NCBI RefSeq assembly: GCF_003054965.1
Contig: NZ_MIES01000033.1
Span: forward strand, 1,240,001-1,304,000
Direction of reading: 5' to 3'
From: Saccharospirillum sp. MSK14-1
GTDB lineage: Bacteria; Pseudomonadota; Gammaproteobacteria; Pseudomonadales; Natronospirillaceae
Length of the DNA: 64,000 nucleotides
The notes beneath the pieces were generated by a model. It did no database searches. It was not told the DNA's origin and saw only the letters and a program-made list of their open reading frames with translations. Both the position numbers and the translations under genes were made by a program. Shown piece by piece: positions 27,978 to 37,628 of the stretch; the first letter of the stretch is position 1; the number at the start of each line of letters is the position of its first letter.

Positions 27978-28673
27978 CTACAGGCTGAGCACGTCTTTGA
28001 TAAACGGGATGGTCAGGCGGCGCTGCTCAGCCAGAGAGCGCTCATCGAGTTGCTCGAAAGCCTCAACCAGCGTCGCCATAGAACGGGCGACGCGGTTAAT
28101 CAAAAACGCGGCCACATCCTCTTCGAGTGTCAGCCCCCGGCGCCGGGCTTTCCAAACCAACCAATCGAGCTTCTGCTCATCACTGAGCGGCTGCACCTGG
28201 AACGTCAGCCCCCAACTGAGTCGCGACCGTAAGTCCGGCAATTCAATCGATTGTTGCAACGGACTGGTGTGACTGGTGACCAGCAACAGCTTGCCACTGT
28301 CACGCAGTCGGTTAAACAGATGAAAGATGGCTTCTTGCCACTCCGGTTGACCGACAATCAGATCAATGTCATCCAGCGCAACCACATCCATCTCATCCAG
28401 CCCCTCCAATGTCTGCAGGCCGTATTCCAGACAATCGGCGATGGGCAGGTAGATCACCGTCAGTCCCTGCCCTTGCAGTTCATGCACGCTGGCTTGCAGC
28501 AGATGACTGAGGCCCGACCCGGGCGCGCCCCACAAATACATCAGCGTGTCGTCCAAACGCGCCAAGGCATGACGCAAGGCACCCAGCGTTTGGGCGTTGT
28601 CACCGGGCAGAAAATCATCGAAGACGGCGTGTTCGCGAAAGGTCACGCCCAGGGGTAATTGTCCCAGCGTCAT
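27978..28673 (-). CDS. hda: DnaA regulatory inactivator Hda
   Basis: A 231-residue AAA+ protein of DnaA type. It acts with the DNA-loaded beta clamp to stimulate ATP hydrolysis by DnaA and so block re-initiation. The N terminus has QLPLGV at residues 5-10, the clamp-binding motif. YLWGAPGSGLSHLLQA is the Walker A region (GxxGxGxSH, as in Hda), VALDDIDL is Walker B and DLRSRLSWGLTF carries the Arg finger region. The ATG shares one base with the stop of the upstream membrane protein (TGATG). Position after the DUF2066 and membrane protein genes matches pseudomonads. Confidence 0.93.
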   Translation of the reverse strand: MTLGQLPLGVTFREHAVFDDFLPGDNAQTLGALRHALARLDDTLMYLWGAPGSGLSHLLQASVHELQGQGLTVIYLPIADCLEYGLQTLEGLDEMDVVALDDIDLIVGQPEWQEAIFHLFNRLRDSGKLLLVTSHTSPLQQSIELPDLRSRLSWGLTFQVQPLSDEQKLDWLVWKARRRGLTLEEDVAAFLINRVARSMATLVEAFEQLDERSLAEQRRLTIPFIKDVLSL

Positions 28674-29629
28674 CAACTGTCCTCCTGGCGCATGCTTTCA
28701 TCAATGGCGCCGACTGGATCATCCGCTTCCGTCAGCGCTGTTGCTGAAGAGAAAGACGCGGCTTGTTGTTCAACGCCCACGGTCGCGGCCGCCAAAAGCA
28801 TGACTGCCAGCACGACGCCAACACTGCCCAAAGCAGCCACACTAACGATCAGGACACTGCCAACGAGCAGCAAAAATAAGGCTTTATGGCGCGCCCAACG
28901 CGGCCCGCGTTGAGCCAGACTAAAGAGGCCTGCCTCAATAACGGCAACAGCGGTCAGCAATCCAAACATCTGTGGTGATGCCTCCGATAACCAAACCACC
29001 GCCATGGCAAGCACCAAGGGTAATGTCGGCAATATCGCAGCTGCCGTAAGCAAGACGGCCAGCAGCCACCACGCCTCGATGCCCAACCCCCAAAACACCA
29101 GGCTAAAGAGCAATAAACGCCCCCCTAATTGCAGCACCAACATCAACACAATGCGCTGCACGTTCAGCGCCCACTGACGGTAAACCGACGGGCCAGAGGA
29201 ATGATGCCGGGCCAAGCATCCAGACAATGACGTGGAACCCAGCCACGCAAGCATGAAACCCGCCGGAAAGAGCAACAGCCAGGTAAGGAGCGACACACTC
29301 ACACCCGCAGACCGGCCCAGCAACCATTCGAGCCAAGCCAGATCAACAGCGACCAACAGCGCATCGAAGCGAGCACTGTGCTCAAGCAACAGCGGCCAGC
29401 CCCACAGTCCGGCGGCCAACAGCAGTAACACGGCTAAGCCCGCCCAAGCCCAGCCAACCAACACAGCAGCAGGAAGATCCAAACGCTGGGCGCGCTGTGC
29501 CTGAGCGATTAACAATCCGGCCAACAATGGCGTTGCGACCGGTGCAGCCAAGACCGCCAAGACCACCAGCGCCACCAAAACAGTGACAGCTGTTAAGCGA
29601 TCGATGGGATTCCACGTAGGCGTTGACAT
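28673..29629 (-). CDS. polytopic membrane protein, divergent AI-2E/PerM type by position
   Basis: A 318-residue protein with about seven or eight hydrophobic helices and a very high Leu/Ala/Val content. The pattern of N-terminal helix pair, central amphipathic stretch and C-terminal helix group is compatible with AI-2E/PerM family transporters, which occupy this place between DUF2066 and hda in pseudomonads. The sequence is too divergent to be sure. The ATG at 29629 is the first with a sensible N terminus. Its stop overlaps the hda start. Confidence 0.7.
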   Translation of the reverse strand: MSTPTWNPIDRLTAVTVLVALVVLAVLAAPVATPLLAGLLIAQAQRAQRLDLPAAVLVGWAWAGLAVLLLLAAGLWGWPLLLEHSARFDALLVAVDLAWLEWLLGRSAGVSVSLLTWLLLFPAGFMLAWLGSTSLSGCLARHHSSGPSVYRQWALNVQRIVLMLVLQLGGRLLLFSLVFWGLGIEAWWLLAVLLTAAAILPTLPLVLAMAVVWLSEASPQMFGLLTAVAVIEAGLFSLAQRGPRWARHKALFLLLVGSVLIVSVAALGSVGVVLAVMLLAAATVGVEQQAASFSSATALTEADDPVGAIDESMRQEDS

Positions 29630-29668
29630 TGCGGCTATCCAAACTCCAAACATTGACCGGTCAAAATC

Positions 29669-30763
29669 TTAGAAAGTGTTAGCGCTGGCCACCCACTGAT
29701 ACAGCAATTCGGTGTTGTCGCGGCTTTCCAGTGAGACATCGTCGCTCAGTGACAACCGCTCATCCAACGCAAAAATATCGCGCAACTGACTTTCGCTGCC
29801 ACTGATTTCCAGATCAAAGCGCACGGCCTCTGGCTCAACCTGCCGCAATGTCACTCGGGTGATTAGATTCTGGGACTGCAGATAGCGCTCAACCTCAGCC
29901 AGAGTGGCCAGGTTGTCGACGGCACTGACACGCAGCGACAGCTGACCAGCTAACGTCGGATCGAGCACCACCGCATACTGGTTGGCGAGGCGCATCGACA
30001 TTTGATCAACCAGCGCCTCCATCAGTCGGGAACGACTGCTGGCACTGACCTGATACCGACGGCGTTCGTCCTGCAAGCGGTAAACAAAGTTGGCTTGATA
30101 CTCATTGCCCTGACGTGTGAGACGACCAATGAGAACCGCATCGGGTTGATAGCGCTCGGAGGCGGAATCCAGGTTATCGACAAAGAGGCCGTACACATCG
30201 GTGAAATCGACGTTCAGGGTGTCGTCAAGATCCATGATGGGCAGCGTCAGCGGAATACCGCGCTCGCGTGAATAGTCTTTCAATCGTTGAGCGGACGATC
30301 CGTGCTCACTGTCGGCCAGAATATGGTCGCCGCCGTCGAGCCGGTCTGCCAGCCACACCAAGGTTACCGGACGCTTGCTGCCCCAAACCGGCAGGCTGTT
30401 CTCGATGAGCAATTGCTCAACCGCACCGCGGTCGAACTGCATGACCATCAGTTTAGTCGGTACTGATTCACCAAGGACATTGGTTAAGGTGACCTCACTG
30501 CGCTCAAAACGAAAGGTCGACAGAAAACGATTCGGAGATTCCATGGCCGCAGCCATGGGTTCAAGCTCGATGACGCTGTCATTGCCCGTCGCCCGGATCA
30601 AAACGCGGCTCAGTGCGTCGGCAACGGCTTCATCCTGATCGTCCTGACCGGCATTTTGAGCCAGTACGGCTTGTTCGGAATACAAATCCAGAGTTCGGGC
30701 GGACCAGGCTGGCGCCATCAAGCTAGCCAGCATTAGAGCTACCAGAATTCGCACAGACATCAT
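29669..30763 (-). CDS. DUF2066 family exported protein
   Basis: A 364-residue protein with a signal peptide (ILVALMLASLMAPAWSA). Early in the mature part, DEAVADALSRVLIRATGN is the conserved opening of DUF2066, followed by the RFEFR-like FRFERSEV region and PVTLVWLADRL. The function is unknown; the gene is conserved next to purM in pseudomonads and relatives, as here. Two adjacent ATGs (30763, 30760) follow GAGAAG. It is divergent from purM. Confidence 0.85.
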   Translation of the reverse strand: MMSVRILVALMLASLMAPAWSARTLDLYSEQAVLAQNAGQDDQDEAVADALSRVLIRATGNDSVIELEPMAAAMESPNRFLSTFRFERSEVTLTNVLGESVPTKLMVMQFDRGAVEQLLIENSLPVWGSKRPVTLVWLADRLDGGDHILADSEHGSSAQRLKDYSRERGIPLTLPIMDLDDTLNVDFTDVYGLFVDNLDSASERYQPDAVLIGRLTRQGNEYQANFVYRLQDERRRYQVSASSRSRLMEALVDQMSMRLANQYAVVLDPTLAGQLSLRVSAVDNLATLAEVERYLQSQNLITRVTLRQVEPEAVRFDLEISGSESQLRDIFALDERLSLSDDVSLESRDNTELLYQWVASANTF

Positions 30764-30907
30764 CGTCTTCTCAAGGCCATAAAGGCGGCCATTGTGACAG
30801 AGGACGAGCAGAAAATCAGGCACTGAGCGGCGCTCATCTTGCGTATAGGAGCTGAAAAGAACCGTGGCTGCGGCTGCCGCGACGTCGTTATTAGCGCTGC
30901 CAAAGAT

Positions 30908-30923
30908 TTGACCGTATGGTCAA
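30908..30923. promoter_or_regulatory. palindrome upstream of purM promoter
   Basis: TTGACC-GTAT-GGTCAA is a perfect 6-bp inverted repeat about 68 bp before the purM ATG. A TACAAT -10-like hexamer lies at 30948-30953. It could bind a dimeric regulator. It does not match the E. coli PurR operator pattern. Confidence 0.4.
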
Positions 30924-30990
30924 GCTGTTTCCCAGCGCCGGGCCTGCTACAATCCGCGCGCCTAGCCACCGCCCGCCGACGGAGCCCTCA

Positions 30991-32037
30991 ATGACGGACG
31001 CGCCCAAATCCCTCAGTTACAAAGACGCTGGTGTTGATATCGACGCCGGTAACGCCTTGGTTGATCGCATTAAAGACACGGTGAAATCCACCCGTCGCCC
31101 CGAAGTTATCGGTGGCCTGGGCGGCTTTGGCGCACTGACGCGTATTCCCAGTCACTATCGTAAACCGGTACTGGTCTCCGGTACCGACGGTGTGGGCACC
31201 AAACTGCGCCTGGCGATGGACCTGAATCGACACGATCAAATTGGCATCGACCTAGTCGCCATGTGCGTTAACGACCTGATTGTCTGTGGCGCCGAACCCT
31301 TGTTTTTCCTCGATTACTACGCCACTGGAAAGCTGTCAGTCGACATTGCTGCCAAGGTTGTTGAAGGCATTGGCGAAGGTTGTCGCCAGGCCAACTGCGC
31401 GTTGGTGGGTGGTGAAACGGCAGAAATGCCCGGGATGTATCACGGCGAAGACTACGATCTGGCCGGCTTCTGTGTCGGCGTTGCCGAAGAAGACAACCTG
31501 ATCGACGGCACCAGTGTCCGCGCCGGTGATACCGTCATCGGCCTGCCTTCATCCGGCCCACATTCCAATGGCTACTCACTGATTCGCAAGGTTCTGGAAG
31601 TGTCCGGTGCCGACTTGCAACAAAGCCTGGGAGAGCAAACGCTGGCCGACGCTCTGATGGCCCCGACGCGCATTTATGTCAAACCGGTACTGCAACTGCT
31701 GGCTCAACATCAGGTTGGCGCCATTTCCCACATCACCGGTGGCGGTTTCTATGAAAACCTGCCACGCGTGCTGCCAGACTCGCTGGCCATTCGTCTCGAC
31801 ACTAACCGCTGGCAACGTCCGGCTGTGTTCGACTGGCTGCAGGAAGCGGGCAACATCAGCAATCGCGAAATGGCGCGAACCTTTAACTGCGGCATCGGCC
31901 TCGTGCTGGTCGTCGCAGCGGCGCAAACCGATAACGCGCTGGACATTTTGCATGCCGCCGGGGAAAAACCGCTGGTCATTGGTCAGATCGAAAGCCGTCG
32001 CGATGAAGCAGTTATTCTGGACGGTCCGCTGGCGTGA
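30991..32037 (+). CDS. purM: phosphoribosylformylglycinamidine cyclo-ligase
   Basis: A 348-residue cytoplasmic enzyme that closes the imidazole ring to form aminoimidazole ribotide in purine synthesis. [54 protein letters not shown] and [13 protein letters not shown] are the standard PurM blocks. The length matches the E. coli enzyme closely. CGGAG lies 7 bp before the ATG at 30991. Its stop overlaps the purN start by 4 bp (GTGA). Confidence 0.97.
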   Translation: MTDAPKSLSYKDAGVDIDAGNALVDRIKDTVKSTRRPEVIGGLGGFGALTRIPSHYRKPVLVSGTDGVGTKLRLAMDLNRHDQIGIDLVAMCVNDLIVCGAEPLFFLDYYATGKLSVDIAAKVVEGIGEGCRQANCALVGGETAEMPGMYHGEDYDLAGFCVGVAEEDNLIDGTSVRAGDTVIGLPSSGPHSNGYSLIRKVLEVSGADLQQSLGEQTLADALMAPTRIYVKPVLQLLAQHQVGAISHITGGGFYENLPRVLPDSLAIRLDTNRWQRPAVFDWLQEAGNISNREMARTFNCGIGLVLVVAAAQTDNALDILHAAGEKPLVIGQIESRRDEAVILDGPLA

Positions 32038-32693
32038 CCCGACTGGTTGTATTAATCAGTGGTGGCGGCAGTAACCTCCAGACACTGTTGGACGGCTGTC
32101 ACAACGGCGACATTCCCGCAGAGGTTGTGGCCGTCATCTCCAACAAAGCCGACGCTTTTGGTTTAAAGCGCGCTCAACAAGCGGGCATCGCAACGGAAGT
32201 GATTGATCATCGCCAGTTTGCCGATCGCGAACACTTTGACGCGGCGTTGGCCGAACGCATTGATCACCATCAGCCAGACTTAATCGCGCTGGCCGGTTTT
32301 ATGCGCATTCTCACTGCCGGTTTTGTCGCGCGCTATCAGGGACGGATGCTCAACATCCACCCCTCTTTGCTGCCCAAATACCCAGGGCTGCACACCCATC
32401 AGCGCGCTATCGACGCTGGCGATACGGACGCAGGCGCCACGGTTCACTTTGTGACCGCCGAGCTCGATGGCGGCCCGCCCATCGCTCAAGCCAGCGTGCC
32501 GATAAAAGAGAATGATACCGCCAGCGAACTTGCCAAACGTGTACTGGCTCAAGAACATCGACTTTATCCGAGCGTTGTTCGATGGTTTGCCGAGGGACGT
32601 TTGACCTTGGTCAACAATCAGGCAATTCTCGACGGCACCCCCCTTCCCAAGACCGGTCGTCTACTGGATACTGCCAATCATGAAGCAACTTAA
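32034..32693 (+). CDS. purN: phosphoribosylglycinamide formyltransferase
   Basis: A 219-residue enzyme transferring formyl from 10-formyl-tetrahydrofolate to glycinamide ribotide. [12 protein letters not shown] binds the substrate phosphate. ALAGFMRIL and [21 protein letters not shown] contain the catalytic Asn and His, and the catalytic Asp follows in [18 protein letters not shown]. The start is GTG at 32034, coupled to the purM stop. The downstream DUF3108 gene starts 14 bp before the purN end. Confidence 0.97.
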   Translation: MTRLVVLISGGGSNLQTLLDGCHNGDIPAEVVAVISNKADAFGLKRAQQAGIATEVIDHRQFADREHFDAALAERIDHHQPDLIALAGFMRILTAGFVARYQGRMLNIHPSLLPKYPGLHTHQRAIDAGDTDAGATVHFVTAELDGGPPIAQASVPIKENDTASELAKRVLAQEHRLYPSVVRWFAEGRLTLVNNQAILDGTPLPKTGRLLDTANHEAT

Positions 32694-33399
32694 ACGATTC
32701 AGTCTCACCGTCATGCTCGCCCTGCCACTCGTCACTTTGGCAGAACCTCTGGTCCCATTTGAAGCCGAAATGGAAGTCACCCGTTATGGCCTGGTTGATA
32801 TCAGTGCCGAAGGCCGCTTGCGTCTGCGGCAAAACGATGCGGGTGAATGGCATTACCAATTGCACGCTGAAACACGGGGCATTCATCTGCGCGAAGACAG
32901 CTGGGTCACTGAAGTTGACGGCGACATTCGCCCTTTGCGTTACACCGCCGATACTAAGGTTCTGTGGTCGCGCGAACGCCAGAATCTGACGTTCGATCAC
33001 TTGGCACAACGCGTGGTCGGTGAAGCCGACGGCGAAGACGTCAATGAATCAATTGGCAACAGCGTTTATGACGCTCTGGGTTACCAACTGGTGTTACAAC
33101 AACGCCTGAAAGCGGGTGAACGCGAAATGGAATTCGACGTATTTCGCGAAGACGAAGTGGACGATTTCGCCTTCCGGGTGGTCGGCGAAGAACGTCTGCG
33201 CATTGCGGGCGGTACCGTCGATACCTTGATCATCGATCAGACTGCGCCCTTGCGTCGTAAAGAACGCAAACGCATCTGGATCGCACCCGAACTGGGCTTT
33301 GTTCCCTTGCGCTTTACCCGGGAAGAAGACGGTAAAATACGTGAAGAATTCCGTGTCACCGGACTGACCCTCGATGGCGAGCGCGTCCGCTTTAACTGA
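32680..33399 (+). CDS. DUF3108 family exported protein
   Basis: A 239-residue protein with a signal peptide (SLTVMLALPLVTLAEP). The mature part is beta-rich and carries the DUF3108 pattern: an opening PFEAEMEVTRYGL, a central Y-D-LGYQLVLQQ and a closing RKERKRIWIAPELGFVPLRF. The family is periplasmic, lipoprotein-fold-like and of unknown role; it is commonly found after purN in pseudomonads. It overlaps purN by 14 bp, so it is cotranscribed. Confidence 0.85.
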   Translation: MKQLKRFSLTVMLALPLVTLAEPLVPFEAEMEVTRYGLVDISAEGRLRLRQNDAGEWHYQLHAETRGIHLREDSWVTEVDGDIRPLRYTADTKVLWSRERQNLTFDHLAQRVVGEADGEDVNESIGNSVYDALGYQLVLQQRLKAGEREMEFDVFREDEVDDFAFRVVGEERLRIAGGTVDTLIIDQTAPLRRKERKRIWIAPELGFVPLRFTREEDGKIREEFRVTGLTLDGERVRFN

Positions 33400-33468
33400 T
33401 CCATGAAAGCCGGCTGGTTCAGCGACACTTGAACAGTAAGACTTGAACAGCTTGGCACGGGAGCCGCT

Positions 33469-34461
33469 ATGAAAGTCGCCGTATTCAGCAGTAAAGCCTA
33501 TGACCAGCACTCGCTGGAGGCCGCCAACCATGGCCGGCACACATTCAGCTTCCTTGAAGCTCATCTGACGCCTCAGACCGCCGCCCTTAGCCAGGGACAT
33601 CAGGCGGTGTGCTGCTTCGTCAATGACACTGTTGACGCCGACACCCTGAACGAACTGCACCGTCAGGGCGTAAAGCTGATTGCGCTGCGTTGCGCCGGGT
33701 TCAACAACGTCGATTTAGTCACGGCACAAAAACTGGGCATTCGCGTCGCTCGCGTGCCGGAGTATTCACCCTACGCTGTTGCTGAACACGCTGTTGCGCT
33801 CATTCTCGGGTTAAATCGCAACACCCACCGCGCTTTTAACCGCGTGCGTGAAAACGATTATTCACTGCACGGCCTGCTCGGTTTTGATCTTCATAACAAG
33901 ACCGTTGGCGTTATTGGTACCGGTAAGATCGGTGCGGCGTTTGTGCGCATCATGAGCGGTTTTGGTTGCCGGGTGATCTGCAGCGACCCTTACGTCAATC
34001 CAGACGTGGAGAAAGCCGGCGCGGTGTATGTGCCCTTGGAACAGCTGTGGTCCGAAAGCGATGTTATTTCACTGCACTGTCCATTGATGCCTGCCACCCG
34101 CCATCTCATTAACGCCGATACGCTGGCGCAGATGAAAGAAGGTGTGATGATCATCAACACCAGCCGGGGCGCACTGATTGAAACCAAGGATGTTATTGAC
34201 GCGTTAAAATCCGGCCAAGTGGGTTATCTGGGGTTAGACGTTTACGAAGAAGAGGCCGATCTTTTTTTCGAAGACAATTCTGATGCGATTCTGCGCGACG
34301 ACACCTTTGCCCGCTTACTGACGTTCCGCAACGTATTGGTCACTGGCCATCAAGCATTTTTCACCCAAGAAGCACTCGCCGCCATTGCCGATGTAACGCT
34401 GGCGAATCTGGATGCGTTCGATGAGGGTGACTTCAACACCATGCACGAAGTCTCGGTTTAA
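33469..34461 (+). CDS. ldhA: D-lactate dehydrogenase (fermentative, NAD-dependent)
   Basis: A 330-residue D-2-hydroxyacid dehydrogenase close in length to E. coli LdhA (329). It reduces pyruvate to D-lactate. [13 protein letters not shown] is the NAD-binding loop. NTSRGALIE carries the substrate-binding Arg; [12 protein letters not shown] is a segment characteristic of Ldh[14 protein letters not shown] carries the catalytic His. GGGAG precedes the ATG. The convergent methyltransferase gene overlaps its end by 4 bp. Confidence 0.93.
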   Translation: MKVAVFSSKAYDQHSLEAANHGRHTFSFLEAHLTPQTAALSQGHQAVCCFVNDTVDADTLNELHRQGVKLIALRCAGFNNVDLVTAQKLGIRVARVPEYSPYAVAEHAVALILGLNRNTHRAFNRVRENDYSLHGLLGFDLHNKTVGVIGTGKIGAAFVRIMSGFGCRVICSDPYVNPDVEKAGAVYVPLEQLWSESDVISLHCPLMPATRHLINADTLAQMKEGVMIINTSRGALIETKDVIDALKSGQVGYLGLDVYEEEADLFFEDNSDAILRDDTFARLLTFRNVLVTGHQAFFTQEALAAIADVTLANLDAFDEGDFNTMHEVSV

Positions 34462-35057
34462 GTTTTCTGGACGATAAAATAAGAATGCAGTTGCGGGTGC
34501 TGGCCAACTTCGAAATGACGTATCCGGCACGGTAACTGACTGAATAACTGCCAGAAACCATTCACTCCCAACGACGAATACAACACTTCCGGCCCCATAA
34601 AGTCGTCGGTGTGCTCCCCCGCTTCGTCGGTAGCGCCACAGCTAAAGATCAGTACACCGCCGGGTGCCAAAGCCTTTACCAATTTCGTGAGCACGGGCTT
34701 CTGCTCAGATAAGGGAATGTGCCAGATGCTGTCCCACGCGGTGATAAAGTGGTAGTGCTTTGGCAATGGCCACTGACAAATATCCTGATGATAAAACGTC
34801 ACCTGAGGGTGCCGTTGCTGCGCCAGTTCGATCATCCTGGCTGAGACATCGACGCCTTCCGGCGTAAAGCCTTCATGTTGCAACCAATCGATAAACCGCC
34901 CTGTACAGCCACACCCCACGTCCAGCGCCGAACCTCGGCTGTCGACAAAACCCAGAGCGCGACGGTGCTCCGCCATGCCGTTGTCCCGATTAAAATCGTC
35001 ACCTTGCCAAAGGTGAGTGATGCCATCGTAGGCTTGGCCAATCTGTTCTGGTGTCAT
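34458..35057 (-). CDS. class I SAM-dependent methyltransferase
   Basis: A 199-residue methyltransferase. [15 protein letters not shown] is the SAM-binding motif [13 protein letters not shown] motif II, and [12 protein letters not shown], then [12 protein letters not shown], are the later motifs. The acceptor is unknown. GGAG precedes the ATG. It starts 3 bp after the tetR stop, so both are cotranscribed from the autoregulated promoter region. Confidence 0.85.
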   Translation of the reverse strand: MTPEQIGQAYDGITHLWQGDDFNRDNGMAEHRRALGFVDSRGSALDVGCGCTGRFIDWLQHEGFTPEGVDVSARMIELAQQRHPQVTFYHQDICQWPLPKHYHFITAWDSIWHIPLSEQKPVLTKLVKALAPGGVLIFSCGATDEAGEHTDDFMGPEVLYSSLGVNGFWQLFSQLPCRIRHFEVGQHPQLHSYFIVQKT

Positions 35058-35060
35058 CCA

Positions 35061-35645
35061 TTAAGCTCCATAGCGCATTCCATCCACCAATAATCCCACC
35101 ATTCGTCGAGCGGTTTCCAGGCGGTCTTCTCTGGCCGACAGACACAGATTCCCTACGGCGCGTAACAGCTCATCCGGATCCACATCGGTACGAACCTCAC
35201 CAGCGGCGATGGCCGCATCCAGCAAGCTTTGCAAGGCTGGACGCAAATGGGCATCAAAATAGGCGGGCAGCGCACTGTAGGCCGGATCACCGGAATGCAA
35301 GGCAGCAGCCAGACCACGCTTGGTGACAATAAAGTCAGCATAGCGCTGTACCCAATGCGCCAACGCATCCGCCGGTGAATGCTGCTGTGCCAACTCCGGC
35401 GCACTTTGAGCGCAGGCATCCACCTGTTGGCGAAAAACCGCCACGATCAAATCAGAGCGCTGTGGAAAATGACGATACAGCGTCCCGACTCCGACCCCGG
35501 CACGATTGGCAATTTCACGCACCGGAGCATCGACACCGGCGCTGGCGAACACGTCCAAAGCGGCCGACAGAATCGCGTCCTGGCTGCGTTGCGCATCGGC
35601 TCTGACCGTAGGTTTCGCCGGGCTGCCGGTTTCAAATTGACTCAT
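35061..35645 (-). CDS. TetR-family repressor
   Basis: A 194-residue TetR regulator. The N-terminal helix-turn-helix is clear: ILSAALDVFASAGVDAPVRE, then IANRAGVGVGTLYRHFPQRSD. The C-terminal domain resembles the SbtR-like ligand-binding type. A strong GAGGAGG ribosome site precedes the ATG at 35645. It is divergent from an aldo-keto reductase/SDR operon, across a region with three operator-like repeats, so it probably represses both directions until an aldehyde- or ketone-like inducer binds. The inducer is inference. Confidence 0.9.
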   Translation of the reverse strand: MSQFETGSPAKPTVRADAQRSQDAILSAALDVFASAGVDAPVREIANRAGVGVGTLYRHFPQRSDLIVAVFRQQVDACAQSAPELAQQHSPADALAHWVQRYADFIVTKRGLAAALHSGDPAYSALPAYFDAHLRPALQSLLDAAIAAGEVRTDVDPDELLRAVGNLCLSAREDRLETARRMVGLLVDGMRYGA

Positions 35646-35686
35646 CAACTACCTCCTCGATTGCTGGGTCTATTTTGCCAAAATAC

Positions 35687-35748
35687 GGAACATTGATCCA
35701 TTTAATTGAAAACGGAACAATGATCCATATAATACGGAACGACGATCC
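35687..35748. promoter_or_regulatory. three copies of a TetR operator
   Basis: GGAACATTGATCC (35687-35699), GGAACAATGATCC (35714-35726) and GGAACGACGATCC (35736-35748) share the near-palindromic pattern GGAAC-N3-GATCC, each preceded by AC and followed by A. Spacings are 27 and 22 bp. The copies flank and interleave with the -35/-10 elements at 35706-35733. Confidence 0.8.
35706..35733 (+). promoter_or_regulatory. strong sigma-70 promoter of the aldo-keto reductase operon
   Basis: TTGAAA (35706-35711) and a perfect TATAAT (35728-35733) are 16 bp apart. Operator copies lie just upstream of the -35, between the two hexamers, and just downstream of the -10, so bound repressor would block polymerase. 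Confidence 0.75.
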
Positions 35749-35801
35749 ACTTAAGGCGCCTAGGTGGCTCGTCTTCCTTCTTCATTTATCAGGAGCTTCA
35801 C

Positions 35802-36830
35802 ATGAACTATCGCAACCTGGGCAAGACCGGTATCAAAGTCAGCCCCTACGCTCTGGGTACCATGATGCTCGGCGCCGTTGGCAACCCTGACCACGATGAC
35901 GGCATCCGCATCATTCATAAAGCGCTGGATGCGGGCATCAACTTCATTGATACCGCCGATTTTTACAGCCAAGGCGAGTCCGAGCAGATCGTCGGCAAAG
36001 CATTACAAGGTCGTCGAGACCAGGTGGTACTGACCACTAAAGCCCACTTACCCATGGGCAACGACCCAAACCAACAAGGCAATTCACGTCGCTGGCTTAC
36101 CCAAGCGCTGGACGATTCTTTACGTCGCCTGCAAACCGACTACATCGACGTCTATATGGTGCACCGTCCATCACCGGAAACAGACATCGAAGAGACCCTG
36201 TCGGCGCTGACGGACTTAATGCGTGCCGGAAAAATCCGTGCGATCGGAACCTCAACCTTCCCGGCGTCACAAATTGTCGAAGCCCAATGGACAGCCGATC
36301 GCCATCACCTGGCTAAGGTCCGGGTTGAGCAGCCTTCTTATTCCATTCTTAATCGCAGCATTGAGCGTGAAGTGCTGCCAATTTGCGAACAATACGGCCT
36401 GGGCGTGATGGTCTGGAGCCCGCTGCATATGGGCATGCTGACCGGCCGAGTCCGGCGCAGCCAGCAAACCGACGCTACCCGAGCGACACGTCTGCCGCAT
36501 TTTTATGGCAATGCACAAAAGCTGGATGCAGTGGAGCAGTTGGTCAGTTTGGCTCAGGAAGCCGGTGTCCCCCTGACACACCTGGCCATGGCATTCACGA
36601 TTGCTCATCCAGCGGTGACAGCCGCCAATTTGGGACCCCGCACTCAGCTACAACTCGACGATCTACTCGCTGGCTCCCAGTTTGAACTCAGTGACGACCT
36701 GCTGGATCGCATCGATGCCATTGTTGCTCCAGGTACCGACGTCGGCCCACTGCATGCGCCTTATGAAACACCGGCAATGAACCAGCCCAGCCTCAGACGC
36801 CGACCGGCCACTGCGCGCAGTGCAGCCTGA
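35802..36830 (+). CDS. aldo-keto reductase
   Basis: A 342-residue TIM-barrel oxidoreductase using NADPH to reduce aldehydes or ketones. The catalytic tetrad is visible: Asp and Tyr in FIDTADFYSQGESE, Lys in VLTTKAH and His in YMVHRPSP. The opening MNYRNLGKTGIKVSPYALGT is typical of the AKR group that includes YajO and the potassium-channel beta-subunit relatives. AGGAG lies 9 bp before the ATG. It is the first gene of the TetR-controlled operon; the SDR gene follows 30 bp later. Confidence 0.9.
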   Translation: MNYRNLGKTGIKVSPYALGTMMLGAVGNPDHDDGIRIIHKALDAGINFIDTADFYSQGESEQIVGKALQGRRDQVVLTTKAHLPMGNDPNQQGNSRRWLTQALDDSLRRLQTDYIDVYMVHRPSPETDIEETLSALTDLMRAGKIRAIGTSTFPASQIVEAQWTADRHHLAKVRVEQPSYSILNRSIEREVLPICEQYGLGVMVWSPLHMGMLTGRVRRSQQTDATRATRLPHFYGNAQKLDAVEQLVSLAQEAGVPLTHLAMAFTIAHPAVTAANLGPRTQLQLDDLLAGSQFELSDDLLDRIDAIVAPGTDVGPLHAPYETPAMNQPSLRRRPATARSAA

Positions 36831-36860
36831 TCGTTTTCCTTTATTGCATAGGACGGACTC

Positions 36861-37628
36861 ATGAACACACCGAAAATTGCCCTAATAACCGGTGCCAATA
36901 AAGGCATTGGCCGCCAGATTGCCGCCGAGCTGATCGATCATGGTTTTATCGTTCTGATTGGCGCACGTGACCCAAACAAAGGACAGCAGACCGCTGAAGA
37001 ACTGGGGCCCGAGGCTCGGGCGATTCAGCTAGACGTAACCGACTCAGCATCCATCGACACTGCCAAGCAGAAGATTTCCCAGGAATACGGCCGTCTTGAC
37101 GTACTGGTGAATAACGCAGCCATAGCCCATGCCGGTGTTGGCAACCGATCCCTCGACGAGCTCACTCAGGCCGCTCAGCCGAGCCTGGTATCAATGGACG
37201 AACTGAAACAGGTATTTGAGACCAACGCTTTCGGTGCGCTTGCGGTGACCCAGGCTATGCTGCCTTTACTGCGCCAAGCTCCGGCCGCGCGCATTGTGAT
37301 GGTGTCGAGTGGTGCGGGTTCGCTCAGCGCCCATGCAGATCCAAACTTTGCCATGCGCAAGCATTTTGGCGCCGTCTATGGACCGTCGAAAACCTTATTG
37401 AATGCCTTCACTCTGGCCCTGGCCATTGAACTTGAAGACAGTGGCATTAAAGTCAACGCCGCTAACCCGGGCCCAACGGCAACGGAGTTCAATAACTTTT
37501 TCGGCAACCGAACCGTTAAAGACGGTGCCGCCGAAGCGGTGCGCCTGGCATTACTGGATGATGATGGCCCGACCGGGACTTTTTCCGGTTTTACCTTCTC
37601 CGGCGAAAACGGACCGAACCCCTGGTAA
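36861..37628 (+). CDS. short-chain dehydrogenase/reductase
   Basis: A 255-residue SDR with TGANKGIG (cofactor loop), NNAA, a catalytic Ser in MVSSGAGSL and YGPSK. The sequence is of the carbonyl-reductase-like type with NADPH preference suggested by the GARDPNKG loop. It is probably a partner of the upstream aldo-keto reductase in detoxifying carbonyl compounds under TetR control. Its stop codon directly abuts the stop codon of the convergent glycosidase-like gene. Confidence 0.88.
   Translation: MNTPKIALITGANKGIGRQIAAELIDHGFIVLIGARDPNKGQQTAEELGPEARAIQLDVTDSASIDTAKQKISQEYGRLDVLVNNAAIAHAGVGNRSLDELTQAAQPSLVSMDELKQVFETNAFGALAVTQAMLPLLRQAPAARIVMVSSGAGSLSAHADPNFAMRKHFGAVYGPSKTLLNAFTLALAIELEDSGIKVNAANPGPTATEFNNFFGNRTVKDGAAEAVRLALLDDDGPTGTFSGFTFSGENGPNPW

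Noticed and set aside
30908-30953. TTGACC with TACAAT as a purM promoter
   Set aside because: The hexamers are 34 bp apart, far outside sigma-70 spacing, so the palindrome is listed as a possible operator and the promoter is left unassigned.
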